A stretch of DNA of 64,000 bases from JACVRN01 sp963715565 (GCA_963715565.1 OY970256.1:5208001-5272000); one strand, 5' to 3'; shown: positions 51,870-60,336, counted from the stretch's first letter. Notes: generated from the letters alone by a model not told the origin. Translations and numbers: made by a program.

Positions 51870-52095
51870 ACGCCAGCTCGTCCATGTGCTCTGCGAATCT
51901 GGTCCAGGAGATAGCTTTCTCCTTCTGCCGTCTTCCGCCGCGCCAGATTAGAGAGCCGCGTCCGATGACGATGGTTCCAATCTTCTCTCCGCTGGCGAAG
52001 ATTTCAAACTCGATGGAAGTCCCGGCCTTTGAGAGTTCCTGAACCTGAATGCTGGCCCGTACGGAGTGCTTTCTGACTACACGCTTCTTTCTCAT
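51856..52095 (-). CDS. Small protein, unknown
   Basis: 79 residues, basic at the N-terminus, then beta-rich (ASIQVQELSKAGTSIEFEIFASGEKIGTIVIGRGSLIWRGG) and ending WTRFAEHMDELAYGSK. Overlap with the GNAT gene by 14 bases suggests a linked unit. No recognised family. Confidence 0.65.
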   Translation of the reverse strand: MRKKRVVRKHSVRASIQVQELSKAGTSIEFEIFASGEKIGTIVIGRGSLIWRGGRRQKEKAISWTRFAEHMDELAYGSK

Positions 52096-52150
52096 GCCGT
52101 CCTTTCTATGCTTAAATTTCCGTGAGGCGGAAAACGATTTAATAATTCCA

Positions 52151-52642
52151 TCATCTTTGCTTCTTGAGCTTGAGAAAGCGGCGCTTGACCATGTCCCGCC
52201 GGAGCGGTTTGAGGCGGTCTATGAAGAGAACGCCGTTACAGTGGTCCGTCTCGTGTAGAAAGCAACGGGCGGCGAGCTCGGTCGCCTCTTTCTCAAAATA
52301 ATCTCCATTCACGTCCTGTGCGCGCAGGGTAACTTTGGAAGCTCTCTTCAACGGCGCATATACTTTGCCGACCGACAGGCATCCTTCTTCGCCGGATTGC
52401 TCGCCCTCCTCGTGGATAATCTCTGGATTGGCCGCGACGAGCTTGATGCCGTCACAATCCATCACGAAAAGCCTGAGCGGCACGCCGACCTGCGTGGCCG
52501 CCAGCCCGACGCCTTCATCCGCATACATCGTCTCGAACATGTCTTTGACGAGCCGCTCAAGCTCATCATCAAAGGCTTCGACATCATCAGCAGGCTGAAG
52601 TAGAACTGTGGCCGGATATTCTACGATTTTAAGGATGGTCAT
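52151..52642 (-). CDS. def: Peptide deformylase
   Basis: 163 residues from ATG 52642. Motif 1 GVGLAATQVG (44-53), motif 2 EEGCLSV with the metal Cys88, and motif 3 HETDH with His130 and His134 (catalytic Glu131) are all present. It removes the formyl group from nascent proteins. A later lysine-rich tail ends the protein. Confidence 0.96.
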   Translation of the reverse strand: MTILKIVEYPATVLLQPADDVEAFDDELERLVKDMFETMYADEGVGLAATQVGVPLRLFVMDCDGIKLVAANPEIIHEEGEQSGEEGCLSVGKVYAPLKRASKVTLRAQDVNGDYFEKEATELAARCFLHETDHCNGVLFIDRLKPLRRDMVKRRFLKLKKQR

Positions 52643-52660
52643 CGAATCGGCACATGCCAA

Positions 52661-53233
52661 AGAATGCTTTGATTAGCCACAGGAGACAATATCCTCCCGG
52701 CAGCTTTCCGCGAATTTATAATACGCCATACCTGTTTTGTCCATGTTCTTCCGAAGCTTTGAAACGTTTTGCCCCGGCACGGCATAAACATTTAGAGAAC
52801 AGATTGAAGTCTGAGGGTGAATTTTAAGCGAACGATTCACCGCCGAGACGCAGAGATGTCGCAGAGCAGACGCAGAGAGTTGAATCCGTTCTCTGCGCCC
52901 CCTCTGCGCTCTCTGCGCCTCGGCGGTGAGTTCTCATTGAAACTGAACCATTACCGGAATTAGTTATCTGTTGACGTGGTTGCCAAACAGGACTATTGTT
53001 CTTTGCCTTGCATGATGCTTTGACGGGTTTGCTCCTCAATACTTACTGCCGGACGGCTCTTGTATTCCGCCAGTGAACGTCTAAAATCCCGTATAGATGA
53101 CGCTGCAATTCTTGACTCGAAACTGAAGCTTGCCCGCAACGAGCGTGACTTGAGAGCGCAATGAGCGCGTGTAGAGATTTTCGGCATGCCGCAGCCGCTA
53201 TTCCCCTTTACCGAACCAACACAAAAGGTGTCT
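52661..53233. other. Intergenic stretch with one repeat
   Basis: Between def and the Omp85 gene. It contains the CGCCGAGACGCAGAG word hairpin at 52832-52946. The remainder shows no gene that I trust; the ribosome-binding site AAAGGTG for ATG 53234 lies at the end. Confidence 0.45.
52832..52946. repeat. CGCCGAGACGCAGAG word hairpin
   Basis: The left arm ACCGCCGAGACGCAGAGATG (52838-52857) pairs with GCGCTCTCTGCGCCTCGGCGG (52905-52925 region). The vocabulary matches the outer arms at 10835-11160, including the trailing GTGAGT..ATTGAAACTGA sequence. Confidence 0.8.
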
Positions 53234-55840
53234 ATGTCACATCGCCGTGTAAGCTACGCTCACGCCGGAACGAAATCTGCGCTGGCTGCAAGGCCGCATG
53301 CAATCAGCTTATCTCCCTTAGCGAAAATTCCACGGACTCTTCTCTACTTAACGTGGCTGCTGTTGCTCATTTTAATCGCGTCTACGGACCTTGCCGCGCA
53401 GCCTCAGGTCAACCGCTTTAAGCCCTGTGAACCGGCTGGGGAATTTATAGAACTCAAGGTCAGGGTGAAAACAATCCCTGCGACCGGCACAGCGCCCGTC
53501 AAACGATTCTGGATCGTAGACCTTTCAAACCGGCAGGTCGTAGTTGACCCAGGCCAACAGGCGCTCGGCGAGCAAATCGGCGGAGTGCTTAATGATTTCG
53601 CGCAGACTAGCGCAGACAACAACGTGGACATAGGGGTGGGGATAGACAACCCTGTGCAGGGAGACCCGCCGCAGCTTCATACACTACTGGTCGGCCAAAT
53701 TAATGATGCCAATAACCAGTTCAACGTCGTATTGCCCGAAGGCTTAAAGCTTCCCCCTCTGGAGTCCGACGAGGACCAGACTTACACCGTTCGCCTGTGT
53801 CTAAACTATAAGCACGTCAAACCTCCCGGCCGTGTGCAGATCAACATCAGTACGGTGGGCGGGGCGACCGCTCCGTTGCAGGGAGTCCCGGCCTTTACGC
53901 TCGCGGACGCCTCCGACAGGTTCAGGGGTCAGCCGCAGGCCGCCATCCCCGTCCGCCTCGCCTACGCACAGCAGGACGTGGACGACGCACGCAAGGACCC
54001 GAGCATCACGACCGAAGAGGCTGCGCACCAGCGCGTGCGCGCTGAGTTGTTAAAGGTCGCGGGCGTGGCCTTTGATAAAGCCGTGGTCGCAAGGCTGCTT
54101 GATGCACAGGGCAATCCGCTAGTAGGTCAAAGCGACGGGGGAGCCCGCGCATCTCAAACCCAGGATGAAATTGTACAAGTCTACAACCTGAACCGCGCCA
54201 GCACGCTGATACGCTGGGGGATAGTCAACAGCAGCGTCCAGTTGGCTAACACCAGCTCGCCCGGAGAGGCCGTCTGGGACATTTCCGTCAGCGGTCTGCA
54301 ACTGGCGCAGCGCGTGAATCTATTTGTATTTAAGAGCGCGACCGAAAGCGAGTTTGACGGGTCGGAGACCGAAAAGAAGTTCAGGCAAAAACGAGTGCTC
54401 GTTTGGCGTGCGCTGAGAGACAAGTATCTAGCCGACGGCGCGCCCGCACGCTTGTTAGCCAGACCGGGACACATCATCACGACAGAGGATATACAGACCG
54501 ACCAGCAGACCTTGAGCAAAGACGAAGAGTTTGTGCGAACCGTTGGCGATGTTAGTTCCGGCACAGCGCCTGAGACCGGCTTGCCGCCGCAGAATCTAAT
54601 CTACATGGTCTCTCGCCCTCTGAAGGCGGAGAAGAATTTAAGCCTCAAGCTGGGAGGCGGGTATTCGCCCGAAGATGAAGGCACAGGCAACGTGTCGCTC
54701 AACGAGAGCAACCTGCTGGGAATTTCGGAGCAGGCGAAGCTGGAATTTTCGGGCGGGCCGCAGGTGCAAAAGATACGCTTCAACCTGACGCGCCCGTTTG
54801 AAGAATCCGGCAAAGCGGGCTGGTCGTTTAAGGAACTGGGCATCAACGTTCAATATTTTAGAGACAGAGATTATCGTCTCTCGAATTTGACGCTCGAAGA
54901 GATAGAAGCGCGCGAAGCCGGGTCGGAAGCACGCCTCTCCTTTGTCTATGATTCCTTCGGGATGCTTGACGTGGCAACTGCCGAATGTTTGGAGCATGAA
55001 GCACGCAAACGCACACGCTTCTATTTTCTGGCGACACCCGTTTTCGGCTACCGCGACGTCAACATCAAAGAGGATGATCTGTTGCTGACGGTGAGCGGTG
55101 TCGATAGAGGCTTGCTGCCGCGCGCACGCACGCAGACGACGACGCTCACGCTCAACGCCAACCTCGGCCTCACACATGATTTCCGGCAAGCGAAAGGCGC
55201 TGGCCCAGGCCTCCTCAACATCTTCGTGGACGCGAGGTCGCAAAGGGGTTTCCGTCTCTTCGGCGCAGACTACAGTTATACTAAAACTTACGTCGCAGTG
55301 ACGGGTGAAATTTTCTTCGGCTCCACGTCTACCAGAGACTTCTTCCTGCGCTACAACCGCGTGATGGGGACGAGCAATCGCGGCACGCCCATCTTCGAGC
55401 TGTTCCGGCTGGGCGGCCCGCAAACCGTGCGCGGTATGGAAGAGGGTGAGTTCATAGGTCGCAAGATGTCCGCAGACCAGTTTGAATTCGGCGTCAACGC
55501 GCTCGTCTTGTGGCAACTCGTGACCGGAAACTCTCAGGCCGAGGCATTGCGTAAGAGCGAGTGTGTGGGCGATGCAGTTGATGAGCAGCCGAAGCCGCCG
55601 TTCGACGTTTCAAAGTTCTACCTCAAAATCTTTTACGACCGGGGCCGTGTGAACGATGGCGACTCGTTCAATCTTCCCTTTACCCTGAACCGCGTGGCGC
55701 AGGGCTATGGCCTGGCCTTCGAGCTGCGCGAGCTGGGCGGGCAGAGGATTAATCTCTCCATAGGCTATGCTTATTCCCCCGAATCGCGGCTGCACGACCG
55801 GGGGACATTGTACACGGGCGTTTCATACATCATTCGCTGA
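53234..55840 (+). CDS. Omp85-family outer membrane barrel protein
   Basis: 868 residues from ATG 53234; open frame continues upstream to 53186. A hydrophobic signal region lies at about 35-55. The N-terminal half (about 60-460) is a beta-rich region with no POTRA domain that I can recognise. The C-terminal half is a surface-antigen barrel: NLSLKLGGGYSPEDEG, then FELFRLGGPQTVRGMEEGEF with the conserved VRG loop, ending GTLYTGVSYIIR. It likely inserts or exports proteins or lipids across the outer membrane. Its probable partner is encoded directly downstream. Confidence 0.82.
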   Translation: MSHRRVSYAHAGTKSALAARPHAISLSPLAKIPRTLLYLTWLLLLILIASTDLAAQPQVNRFKPCEPAGEFIELKVRVKTIPATGTAPVKRFWIVDLSNRQVVVDPGQQALGEQIGGVLNDFAQTSADNNVDIGVGIDNPVQGDPPQLHTLLVGQINDANNQFNVVLPEGLKLPPLESDEDQTYTVRLCLNYKHVKPPGRVQINISTVGGATAPLQGVPAFTLADASDRFRGQPQAAIPVRLAYAQQDVDDARKDPSITTEEAAHQRVRAELLKVAGVAFDKAVVARLLDAQGNPLVGQSDGGARASQTQDEIVQVYNLNRASTLIRWGIVNSSVQLANTSSPGEAVWDISVSGLQLAQRVNLFVFKSATESEFDGSETEKKFRQKRVLVWRALRDKYLADGAPARLLARPGHIITTEDIQTDQQTLSKDEEFVRTVGDVSSGTAPETGLPPQNLIYMVSRPLKAEKNLSLKLGGGYSPEDEGTGNVSLNESNLLGISEQAKLEFSGGPQVQKIRFNLTRPFEESGKAGWSFKELGINVQYFRDRDYRLSNLTLEEIEAREAGSEARLSFVYDSFGMLDVATAECLEHEARKRTRFYFLATPVFGYRDVNIKEDDLLLTVSGVDRGLLPRARTQTTTLTLNANLGLTHDFRQAKGAGPGLLNIFVDARSQRGFRLFGADYSYTKTYVAVTGEIFFGSTSTRDFFLRYNRVMGTSNRGTPIFELFRLGGPQTVRGMEEGEFIGRKMSADQFEFGVNALVLWQLVTGNSQAEALRKSECVGDAVDEQPKPPFDVSKFYLKIFYDRGRVNDGDSFNLPFTLNRVAQGYGLAFELRELGGQRINLSIGYAYSPESRLHDRGTLYTGVSYIIR

Positions 55841-55872
55841 GCACTCAAACCGAACAGCAAAGGAGACTGTAA

Positions 55873-57177
55873 ATGAAGGAGCTACAATTTAACGCTGGAA
55901 CACAGACACACATCTTCCAGCCGGACGGCAAGGTCGCCGTCATAGCAAATAATGCGCGTACGGTGAAGGGAACGTGGCGCACGGAAGCGCAGCTCAACGA
56001 GACGAAGGATAATGTTGTGCGCTACGACATTGACGGCAAGCAGCAGAAGCCTGTGCCCGTGCGTTACAACTTCAACGAGTTCAACCAGCTAACGGCTGTG
56101 ATTCCGGCGGACTCAAACGGCGGGACTGATTCCGACGTTTGCGTCTTCCTCGGACAGATTCTGATAGACGACGCGCACGATCTGGTTTACTCGCTCATCA
56201 CCCCGGAAGGTGCTGCGCTTAATCAGCGAATCACGGTCTACGGAGAATTAGGCTTCACCGAAGACACAAGCAATCTGGTGATCCAGATGCAGAACGGCGC
56301 GAGCGCCGAGATCAAGGGTGAAAAGGGATTGACGGGCGTTGCCATGCTGAAGGCCGAGAAGAACCTCGTGCAGGAGTTCAAGGCGGACGACCTGCTTCGC
56401 TTCATAGCCTTCACACGCAACGACCTTGTGACGTCGGCCAACCGTGTGCCCACGAAAGCCCAGATAGAGTTCGTAGGCAAGTGGGACGTTAATCCCACGA
56501 GCGGGCAACTGGTCTTCATGAGCAAGATTACAGGCGACCTGACCAAGCCTGATGTCTCAATCGGCTTTGCCGGAACCGTCAAGGCCGTCACCGTCGGCTT
56601 CGCCTACTTTGCCGACAAGGATGGAACGCAACTGGCCTTTAACATCAAGGGACAGCATCGCTGGAACGCCACGACGGCCAAGTGGGAATTGTCGCTCGGC
56701 CACTCGGAGCGCAAGTTCCAGGCAAGCTTCAAGGGCAAGATTGAAAAGACCACGGGCGCGCAACAGTTCTCCTTAGCGGGTGAGATGACCCTCGAACACG
56801 AACAGGGCAAATCCACCAACCTTGCTTTCAAGGTCGAAGGCTTCTACCAGTTCAATCAAAACAAAAAGCTCACCTTCGTCGTCAACGTCGCCACCAGCAA
56901 CGGTCAACTGGTCTATGACCTGATGGTCGAAGGCAAATTCGTCTTCAAAAGCGGCACGCTCAATTTCCAGGTCAAGTTCAGCAACAAAGACCCCAACACC
57001 ACGCTTCAACTTCAGCTCGCCTTCACCGGCAACAAGGACAGCCTCATCCAGAACCTCATGCTGGTCCTCGATATCACGGACAAGAACAAGGTGAAGCTCA
57101 ACTTCGAGTTTGAACTAAGGATGAGATGGGTTGACGGCGTGCTCGTGAAAGACCCACCGAAAAAACTTGCCGCCTAA
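55873..57177 (+). CDS. Beta-repeat protein without export signal, unknown
   Basis: 434 residues, beginning KELQFNAGTQTHIFQPDGK, with no signal peptide. The rest is beta-rich and weakly repetitive (FKVEGFYQFNQNKKLTFVVN, FVFKSGTLNFQVKFSNKD, LQLQLAFTGNKDS). It follows the Omp85 gene by 32 bases with AGGAGACTGTAA before ATG. The pairing suggests a secreted or surface substrate, but absence of a signal peptide argues against the usual two-partner system. Function unknown. Confidence 0.75.
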   Translation: MKELQFNAGTQTHIFQPDGKVAVIANNARTVKGTWRTEAQLNETKDNVVRYDIDGKQQKPVPVRYNFNEFNQLTAVIPADSNGGTDSDVCVFLGQILIDDAHDLVYSLITPEGAALNQRITVYGELGFTEDTSNLVIQMQNGASAEIKGEKGLTGVAMLKAEKNLVQEFKADDLLRFIAFTRNDLVTSANRVPTKAQIEFVGKWDVNPTSGQLVFMSKITGDLTKPDVSIGFAGTVKAVTVGFAYFADKDGTQLAFNIKGQHRWNATTAKWELSLGHSERKFQASFKGKIEKTTGAQQFSLAGEMTLEHEQGKSTNLAFKVEGFYQFNQNKKLTFVVNVATSNGQLVYDLMVEGKFVFKSGTLNFQVKFSNKDPNTTLQLQLAFTGNKDSLIQNLMLVLDITDKNKVKLNFEFELRMRWVDGVLVKDPPKKLAA

Positions 57178-57233
57178 GTTTCAAGACTCCAAACGTAAAA
57201 ATATAGCCCCTGCTCGCGAAGCACGAAATCAGA

Positions 57234-57280
57234 AAACGGGTCCGGTTATCTCGAAATAACCTGGCCCGTTTCAATTTTTA
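57234..57280 (+). terminator. Rho-independent terminator
   Basis: AAACGGGTCCGGTTAT (57234-57249) pairs with ATAACCTGGCCCGTTT (57256-57271), one mismatch near the middle, followed by CAATTTTTA. It ends the Omp85 and partner transcript. Confidence 0.75.
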
Positions 57281-57639
57281 ATCCGCACACCGTCAACATT
57301 GATTTTAGTCATCTTGATCCTCTGAATTCTCAGGAGCAGCTTCTAGCGGTAAGGTGGCGGCAAAAAAAAGCTATTTGATGTGTTAGACCGCCGCAAGTGG
57401 TAAAAGGCGGCTCAGGGAGTGATTAGGCCGTTAGCGGTAATTTACGGCAATTGGGATATATTGCCGCTATTGGCGGTCCAATAGCAGTTATGCCGCTTCG
57501 TAAGTCCCCTAACAATTCTCCGTTGACTGTGTTGTTTAAGCGGCATATTATCCTCTCCATCATTCAAGCGGTTCTCGCCAGTGGGTTGCCTCACTGACTT
57601 GTTTTTACTCTCACTCTTGCTTCTGAAAGGAGCGCTCCG
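57281..57639. other. Low-GC stretch before the integron-type genes
   Basis: This region is AT-richer than the flanks and contains several GCGGTAA/TTACCGC-like fragments. TATGCCGCTT (57489-57498) and AAGCGGCATA (57538-57547) form a perfect 10-bp inverted repeat. It does not have the layout of an attC site. AAAGGAG at 57624 serves the next gene. No gene is seen. Confidence 0.4.
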
Positions 57640-58593
57640 ATGAAGAGAATTCTATCGTTTAGCCTAGGGTGGCTTTTAGCGGCTATCGTGCTGACCTCTA
57701 CTCTGCCCGTCTCTGGGAAGACTGAAATTCTAGACCCAGATTCATACCACCCCCTACTGCGAGTAATCGCAGATGACCTACACAGCCGTGGAATCGACGT
57801 AATACAAAACTGGAATTCAAGGGTTTCGGTTCGTACTCGCATAATTATCGCACCGCTCGCAGATTATCTAAATTCGCTTCCTCTGAGGGGACGATGGGAA
57901 TCCGAACTAGAGTCAGGGGAGATGGGCGCGCTGGTTGCACAGCCCGGTGATAATCCCAAATCCGACAGCTTTAACGGGAACTGGAGCAAATTGCCTCAAG
58001 AGCAACGTATCTTCATTTCATTTGCCCGAGAGGATGCAGCATTTGCTGACATTGTTAGAGAGGTTCTTGAAAAGCGAGGATACGGAGTCTTCATTTATAT
58101 CAAGAACCCGAAAGCGAAACCGACAATGTCTTTGGCTTCGGTTCGTGAGTACTTGCAAACGGCCGGTATGCACTTGGTGCTGGACACGGCTACGGCCCGC
58201 AAAAAGCCGGGTGTTTTGGCGGAGGCGTTGTGGAAAGCTAAATACGGCCCTCCACAGGAGAGAGTAATAGTGAGTATTAAGAAGGGAGACATTGTCGAGG
58301 TTTATGGCGCAAAGAAGCGTTGCCCCCGAACTAAACAGGTACTTGCGATTGCTGAGAAGGCCGGAGCAAAAATCATCTACCATGATATAGACGACTACCC
58401 TACCGCACGGGAAGTCATAACCCATAACCGAGGATGGCTTCAGGATGGCGAGTTGATGCCATACGTTAAGATAAACGGGAAGCCTATCCTTGCTCAAGAC
58501 ATCGAGTCATTCGGGGTACGGCAGGCGGAAAGAAAGGATTCATTGATCCCTAACCCGAATTGCTCCATGATAATTGCTCCAGTTAAGCCATAA
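57640..58593 (+). CDS. Exported TIR-like and glutaredoxin-like fusion (integron cassette gene)
   Basis: 317 residues. An N-terminal signal peptide (about 1-26), an uncharacterised segment, then a TIR-like domain (about 121-200: RIFISFAREDAAFADIVREV, then REYLQTAGMHLVLDTATA) and a glutaredoxin-like domain (about 217-290: VEVYGAKKRCPRT, with Cys228 only, and YVKINGKPI with the cis-Pro region). The CxxC partner is replaced by Thr231. An attC site begins 23 bases after the stop, so this is the gene of an integron cassette. TIR domains can degrade NAD in defence; an exported one is unusual. Function not known. Confidence 0.65.
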   Translation: MKRILSFSLGWLLAAIVLTSTLPVSGKTEILDPDSYHPLLRVIADDLHSRGIDVIQNWNSRVSVRTRIIIAPLADYLNSLPLRGRWESELESGEMGALVAQPGDNPKSDSFNGNWSKLPQEQRIFISFAREDAAFADIVREVLEKRGYGVFIYIKNPKAKPTMSLASVREYLQTAGMHLVLDTATARKKPGVLAEALWKAKYGPPQERVIVSIKKGDIVEVYGAKKRCPRTKQVLAIAEKAGAKIIYHDIDDYPTAREVITHNRGWLQDGELMPYVKINGKPILAQDIESFGVRQAERKDSLIPNPNCSMIIAPVKP

Positions 58594-58615
58594 TACAAAG
58601 AGGCTAACCAGCGCG

Positions 58616-58704
58616 GCATAACAACTCATTCAACCCGACTCGCGCACAGCGTTACCTTCGTGCAAAGTTGGGTGTGCGCTCGCGGGTTAATTCGGACGTT
58701 ATGC
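58616..58704 (+). mobile_element. Integron attC recombination site 1
   Basis: It begins GCATAAC (58616-58622) and ends GTTATGC (58698-58704), an inverted pair of the RYYYAAC/GTTRRRY type. Between them ACTCATTCAACCCGACTCGCG-type left-hand sequence is complementary to CGCGGGTTAATTCGGAC on the right, with the usual extra base. Total 89 bp. It lies 22 bases after the TIR-gene stop, the expected place in a gene cassette. Confidence 0.85.
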
Positions 58705-58788
58705 CGCTCCGCTATAATAAAGGCGGGGGCGTTGATGGGAATTGAAGGTCAAAAGCAAAATACAAGCGGCTCGCTACGGCATTGGGCG
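58705..58788 (+). other. Short cassette body without a gene
   Basis: The 84 bases between attC 1 and attC 2 hold no usable reading frame. A perfect TATAAT at 58713-58718 might be a promoter -10 element. It may be a gene-less cassette, a small RNA cassette or a remnant. Confidence 0.4.
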
Positions 58789-58892
58789 GCATAACAACTC
58801 ATTCAACCGGAGCGGAAATAGCCAAACTTTCATTCGCAAGATTGAAGACTTGGTGTGATTATTCCCGCGCCTGGTTAATTCGGGCGTTAGGC
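58789..58892 (+). mobile_element. Integron attC recombination site 2
   Basis: Begins GCATAAC (58789-58795) and ends GTTAGGC (58886-58892). ACTCATTCAACCGG on the left is complementary to CTGGTTAATTCGGGC-type sequence on the right, as at attC 1. Total 104 bp. No integrase gene is visible in the window, so the array is either far from its integrase or a cluster lacking one. Confidence 0.85.
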
Positions 58893-58916
58893 GTATCAAT
58901 CCTACCTGCTCGGCAG

Positions 58917-59249
58917 TTAATGCACACGACTCTTTCCTCTTTCTAGTGCCGCGTTAATTAGATTAAGCGGCTCATCTTGTGGCTTCAAGTTACCCTCTAA
59001 TGAAAGCACGTACAGTTTGACCGCAGCTTTGTGAGCATTGGTGTGAAGATAGATTGTCTCAATGCCATCGCGTAGCATTTTGCTTGCCTGATCTGCTCCT
59101 TCTGGCCCGCTGTCGATTGCGCTCTTAATCGTGAATAGAAGCCGAGCTAAACATTCAACTGCGGCTGCATCTTGACACAAGGCAGGCTCAAGAATCGCAG
59201 TCCAATCTTCTTCGTCGGCGAGCGGCATTACAATCTGGTGTGCCATCAT
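58917..59249 (-). CDS. Small helical protein, unknown
   Basis: 110 residues (ATG 59249 or 59246), mostly helical, without a recognised motif (LFTIKSAIDSGPEGADQASKML, then KAAVKLYVLSLEGNLKPQDEP). It is divergent from the XRE regulator; the two share the 80-base region with the palindromic operator. Opposite orientation to the attC sites. It may be a component regulated by the XRE protein. Confidence 0.6.
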   Translation of the reverse strand: MMAHQIVMPLADEEDWTAILEPALCQDAAAVECLARLLFTIKSAIDSGPEGADQASKMLRDGIETIYLHTNAHKAAVKLYVLSLEGNLKPQDEPLNLINAALERGKSRVH

Positions 59250-59263
59250 CGATTAATACACTC

Positions 59264-59278
59264 ATGCGAATTTCGCAT
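59264..59278. promoter_or_regulatory. Palindromic operator candidate
   Basis: ATGCGAA-T-TTCGCAT is a perfect inverted repeat with one central base, placed between the divergent gene and the XRE gene. It is a plausible binding site for the XRE product. Confidence 0.5.
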
Positions 59279-59296
59279 GCACAGGATAGGCCAGTT

Positions 59297-59325
59297 TTGC
59301 ATATCCGTCAACATGCTCATATAAC
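59297..59325 (+). promoter_or_regulatory. Promoter of the XRE regulator
   Basis: TTGCAT (59297-59302) and TATAAC (59320-59325) are separated by 17 bases. Transcription would begin near 59332, almost at the ATG 59333, so the mRNA may be leaderless. Confidence 0.5.
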
Positions 59326-59332
59326 ATGGCGG

Positions 59333-59575
59333 ATGAAGAAGAAGATTTATATTGCTCAACGTAGCCGATTGGTCAGCCTCTTGCACGAGATAAGAATTGA
59401 AGCTGGTCTGACGCAGATGGAGTTGGCCGTGCTCATCGAAAGAGACCAAACTTTTGTTTCAAAGTATGAAAGTGGTCAGAGGCGGCTGGATGTGCTGGAG
59501 GTTCGTGAGATATGTCAAGCTATCGGAATTACGTTGGAGGAATTTGTCAAAAGGCTGGAAGGGGTACTGAAGTAG
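59333..59575 (+). CDS. XRE-family helix-turn-helix regulator
   Basis: 80 residues from ATG 59333; the open frame extends further upstream to 59240 but would overlap the promoter and operator. The HTH_3 core is RLVSLLHEIRIEAGLTQMELAVLIERDQTFVSKYESGQRRLDVLEVREICQAIG, with helices at about 10-60. It is compact, as in regulators of restriction-modification or toxin-antitoxin loci. The divergent 110-residue gene could be its target. Confidence 0.82.
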   Translation: MKKKIYIAQRSRLVSLLHEIRIEAGLTQMELAVLIERDQTFVSKYESGQRRLDVLEVREICQAIGITLEEFVKRLEGVLK

Positions 59576-59581
59576 TCGCTC

Positions 59582-59701
59582 GTGCGTAACACATTCCGCA
59601 ACGATGTGGTGACGCTCGCCGAATGGACCAGCGCACGGCACATCGAACGCGCCCCGCGTCCAGCCGCCCCACAACTGCCCGCCACGCCGCCGACACCTTA
59701 A
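59582..59701 (+). pseudogene. Possible gene fragment
   Basis: A 39-codon open frame from GTG 59582 to TAA 59701 has coding-like composition (TFRNDVVTLAEWTSARHIER, then a Pro/Ala-rich end). It is in the same frame as the XRE gene just after its stop. It could be the 3' remnant of an older gene cut off by the integron insertion, or a chance frame. Confidence 0.3.
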
Positions 59702-59720
59702 AGGTTCCAGGTCACGATGC

Positions 59721-59751
59721 AAAAAAGGCTATCCACTGGATAGCCTTTTTT
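59721..59751. terminator. Bidirectional rho-independent terminator
   Basis: AAAAAAGGCTATCCA-C-TGGATAGCCTTTTTT: a 9-bp GC-containing stem flanked by A- and T-runs on each side. It works in both directions, between the XRE gene fragment and the convergent gene at 59774. Confidence 0.85.
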
Positions 59752-59773
59752 ACTTTGATTTCCAAGATGAATA

Positions 59774-60136
59774 TTACTCAAACTCTAGTACAAGGTCCGC
59801 TTCACAAAAGTCGAACTTTGTAGCCGGAGATACTCCACCGTCAGCGAATTTCGCTTTAATCCACTGCTCACAATTTCCGTCATCCGTTGATTTATCCCAA
59901 ACCAGGGTGACAGTCTGACCGGGAGCTATTCCCTTGCCAATATCAAACTCACCATAAGTTTTTCCATCTTCAGAGGCTAAGAGCGCAGTTATGGTGCTGC
60001 GACTTTTGTTATGCACCTTGTAGGTGTATTCGACTGTTGACGCTTTATGAGCATAAGCATAGTTCAAAGCAAAGCTCATGATAACGAGCGCGAAGACAAG
60101 CAGACTGACCTGCTTGAAGCGGTCCTGGAATTTCAC
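59774..60136 (-). CDS. Small exported protein, unknown
   Basis: 120 residues. Signal peptide about 1-29 (SLLVFALVIMSFALNYAYA). The mature part is beta-rich with a pair of cysteines (GNCEQW, FDFCEADL) that could form a disulphide, and a typical TVEYTYKVHNKSRSTITALLAS opening as in small secreted beta-sandwich proteins. No family recognised. Confidence 0.7.
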   Translation of the reverse strand: MKFQDRFKQVSLLVFALVIMSFALNYAYAHKASTVEYTYKVHNKSRSTITALLASEDGKTYGEFDIGKGIAPGQTVTLVWDKSTDDGNCEQWIKAKFADGGVSPATKFDFCEADLVLEFE

Positions 60137-60283
60137 TGTAACTTTTCTCCTGTATCTTGTTTGCGTGTGTTTTGATTTATGCGGGAGGAATCATATGGCC
60201 CACACATAATATACGTTGAGAATACGTTTGGCAATCTGAGAATGGATATTAGATTGAAGGCAAAAAACTCTCAGGTTTTTGAA

Positions 60284-60330
60284 TGGAGCAGAGGGGGCGA
60301 ACCCTTGGCCTCGGCATTGCAAACGCGCTA
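60284..60330 (-). pseudogene. Degenerate copy of the tRNA-Ala 3' part
   Basis: The 47 bases beginning TGGAGCAGAGGGGG match the 3' two thirds of the intact tRNA-Ala at 60854-60926 in the same orientation, with about five differences including a two-base deletion. A weak terminator-like hairpin (CAAAAAACTCTCAGGTTTTT) precedes it. It is a duplicate left by integration at the tRNA gene or a decayed second tRNA. Confidence 0.75.
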
Positions 60331-60336
60331 TGCCGC

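Noticed and set aside
57489..57547. Inverted repeat TATGCCGCTT/AAGCGGCATA as a further attC or attI site
   Set aside because: The ends have the wrong polarity (GTTATGC first, GCATATT last) and lack the AACTCATTC-type inner box.
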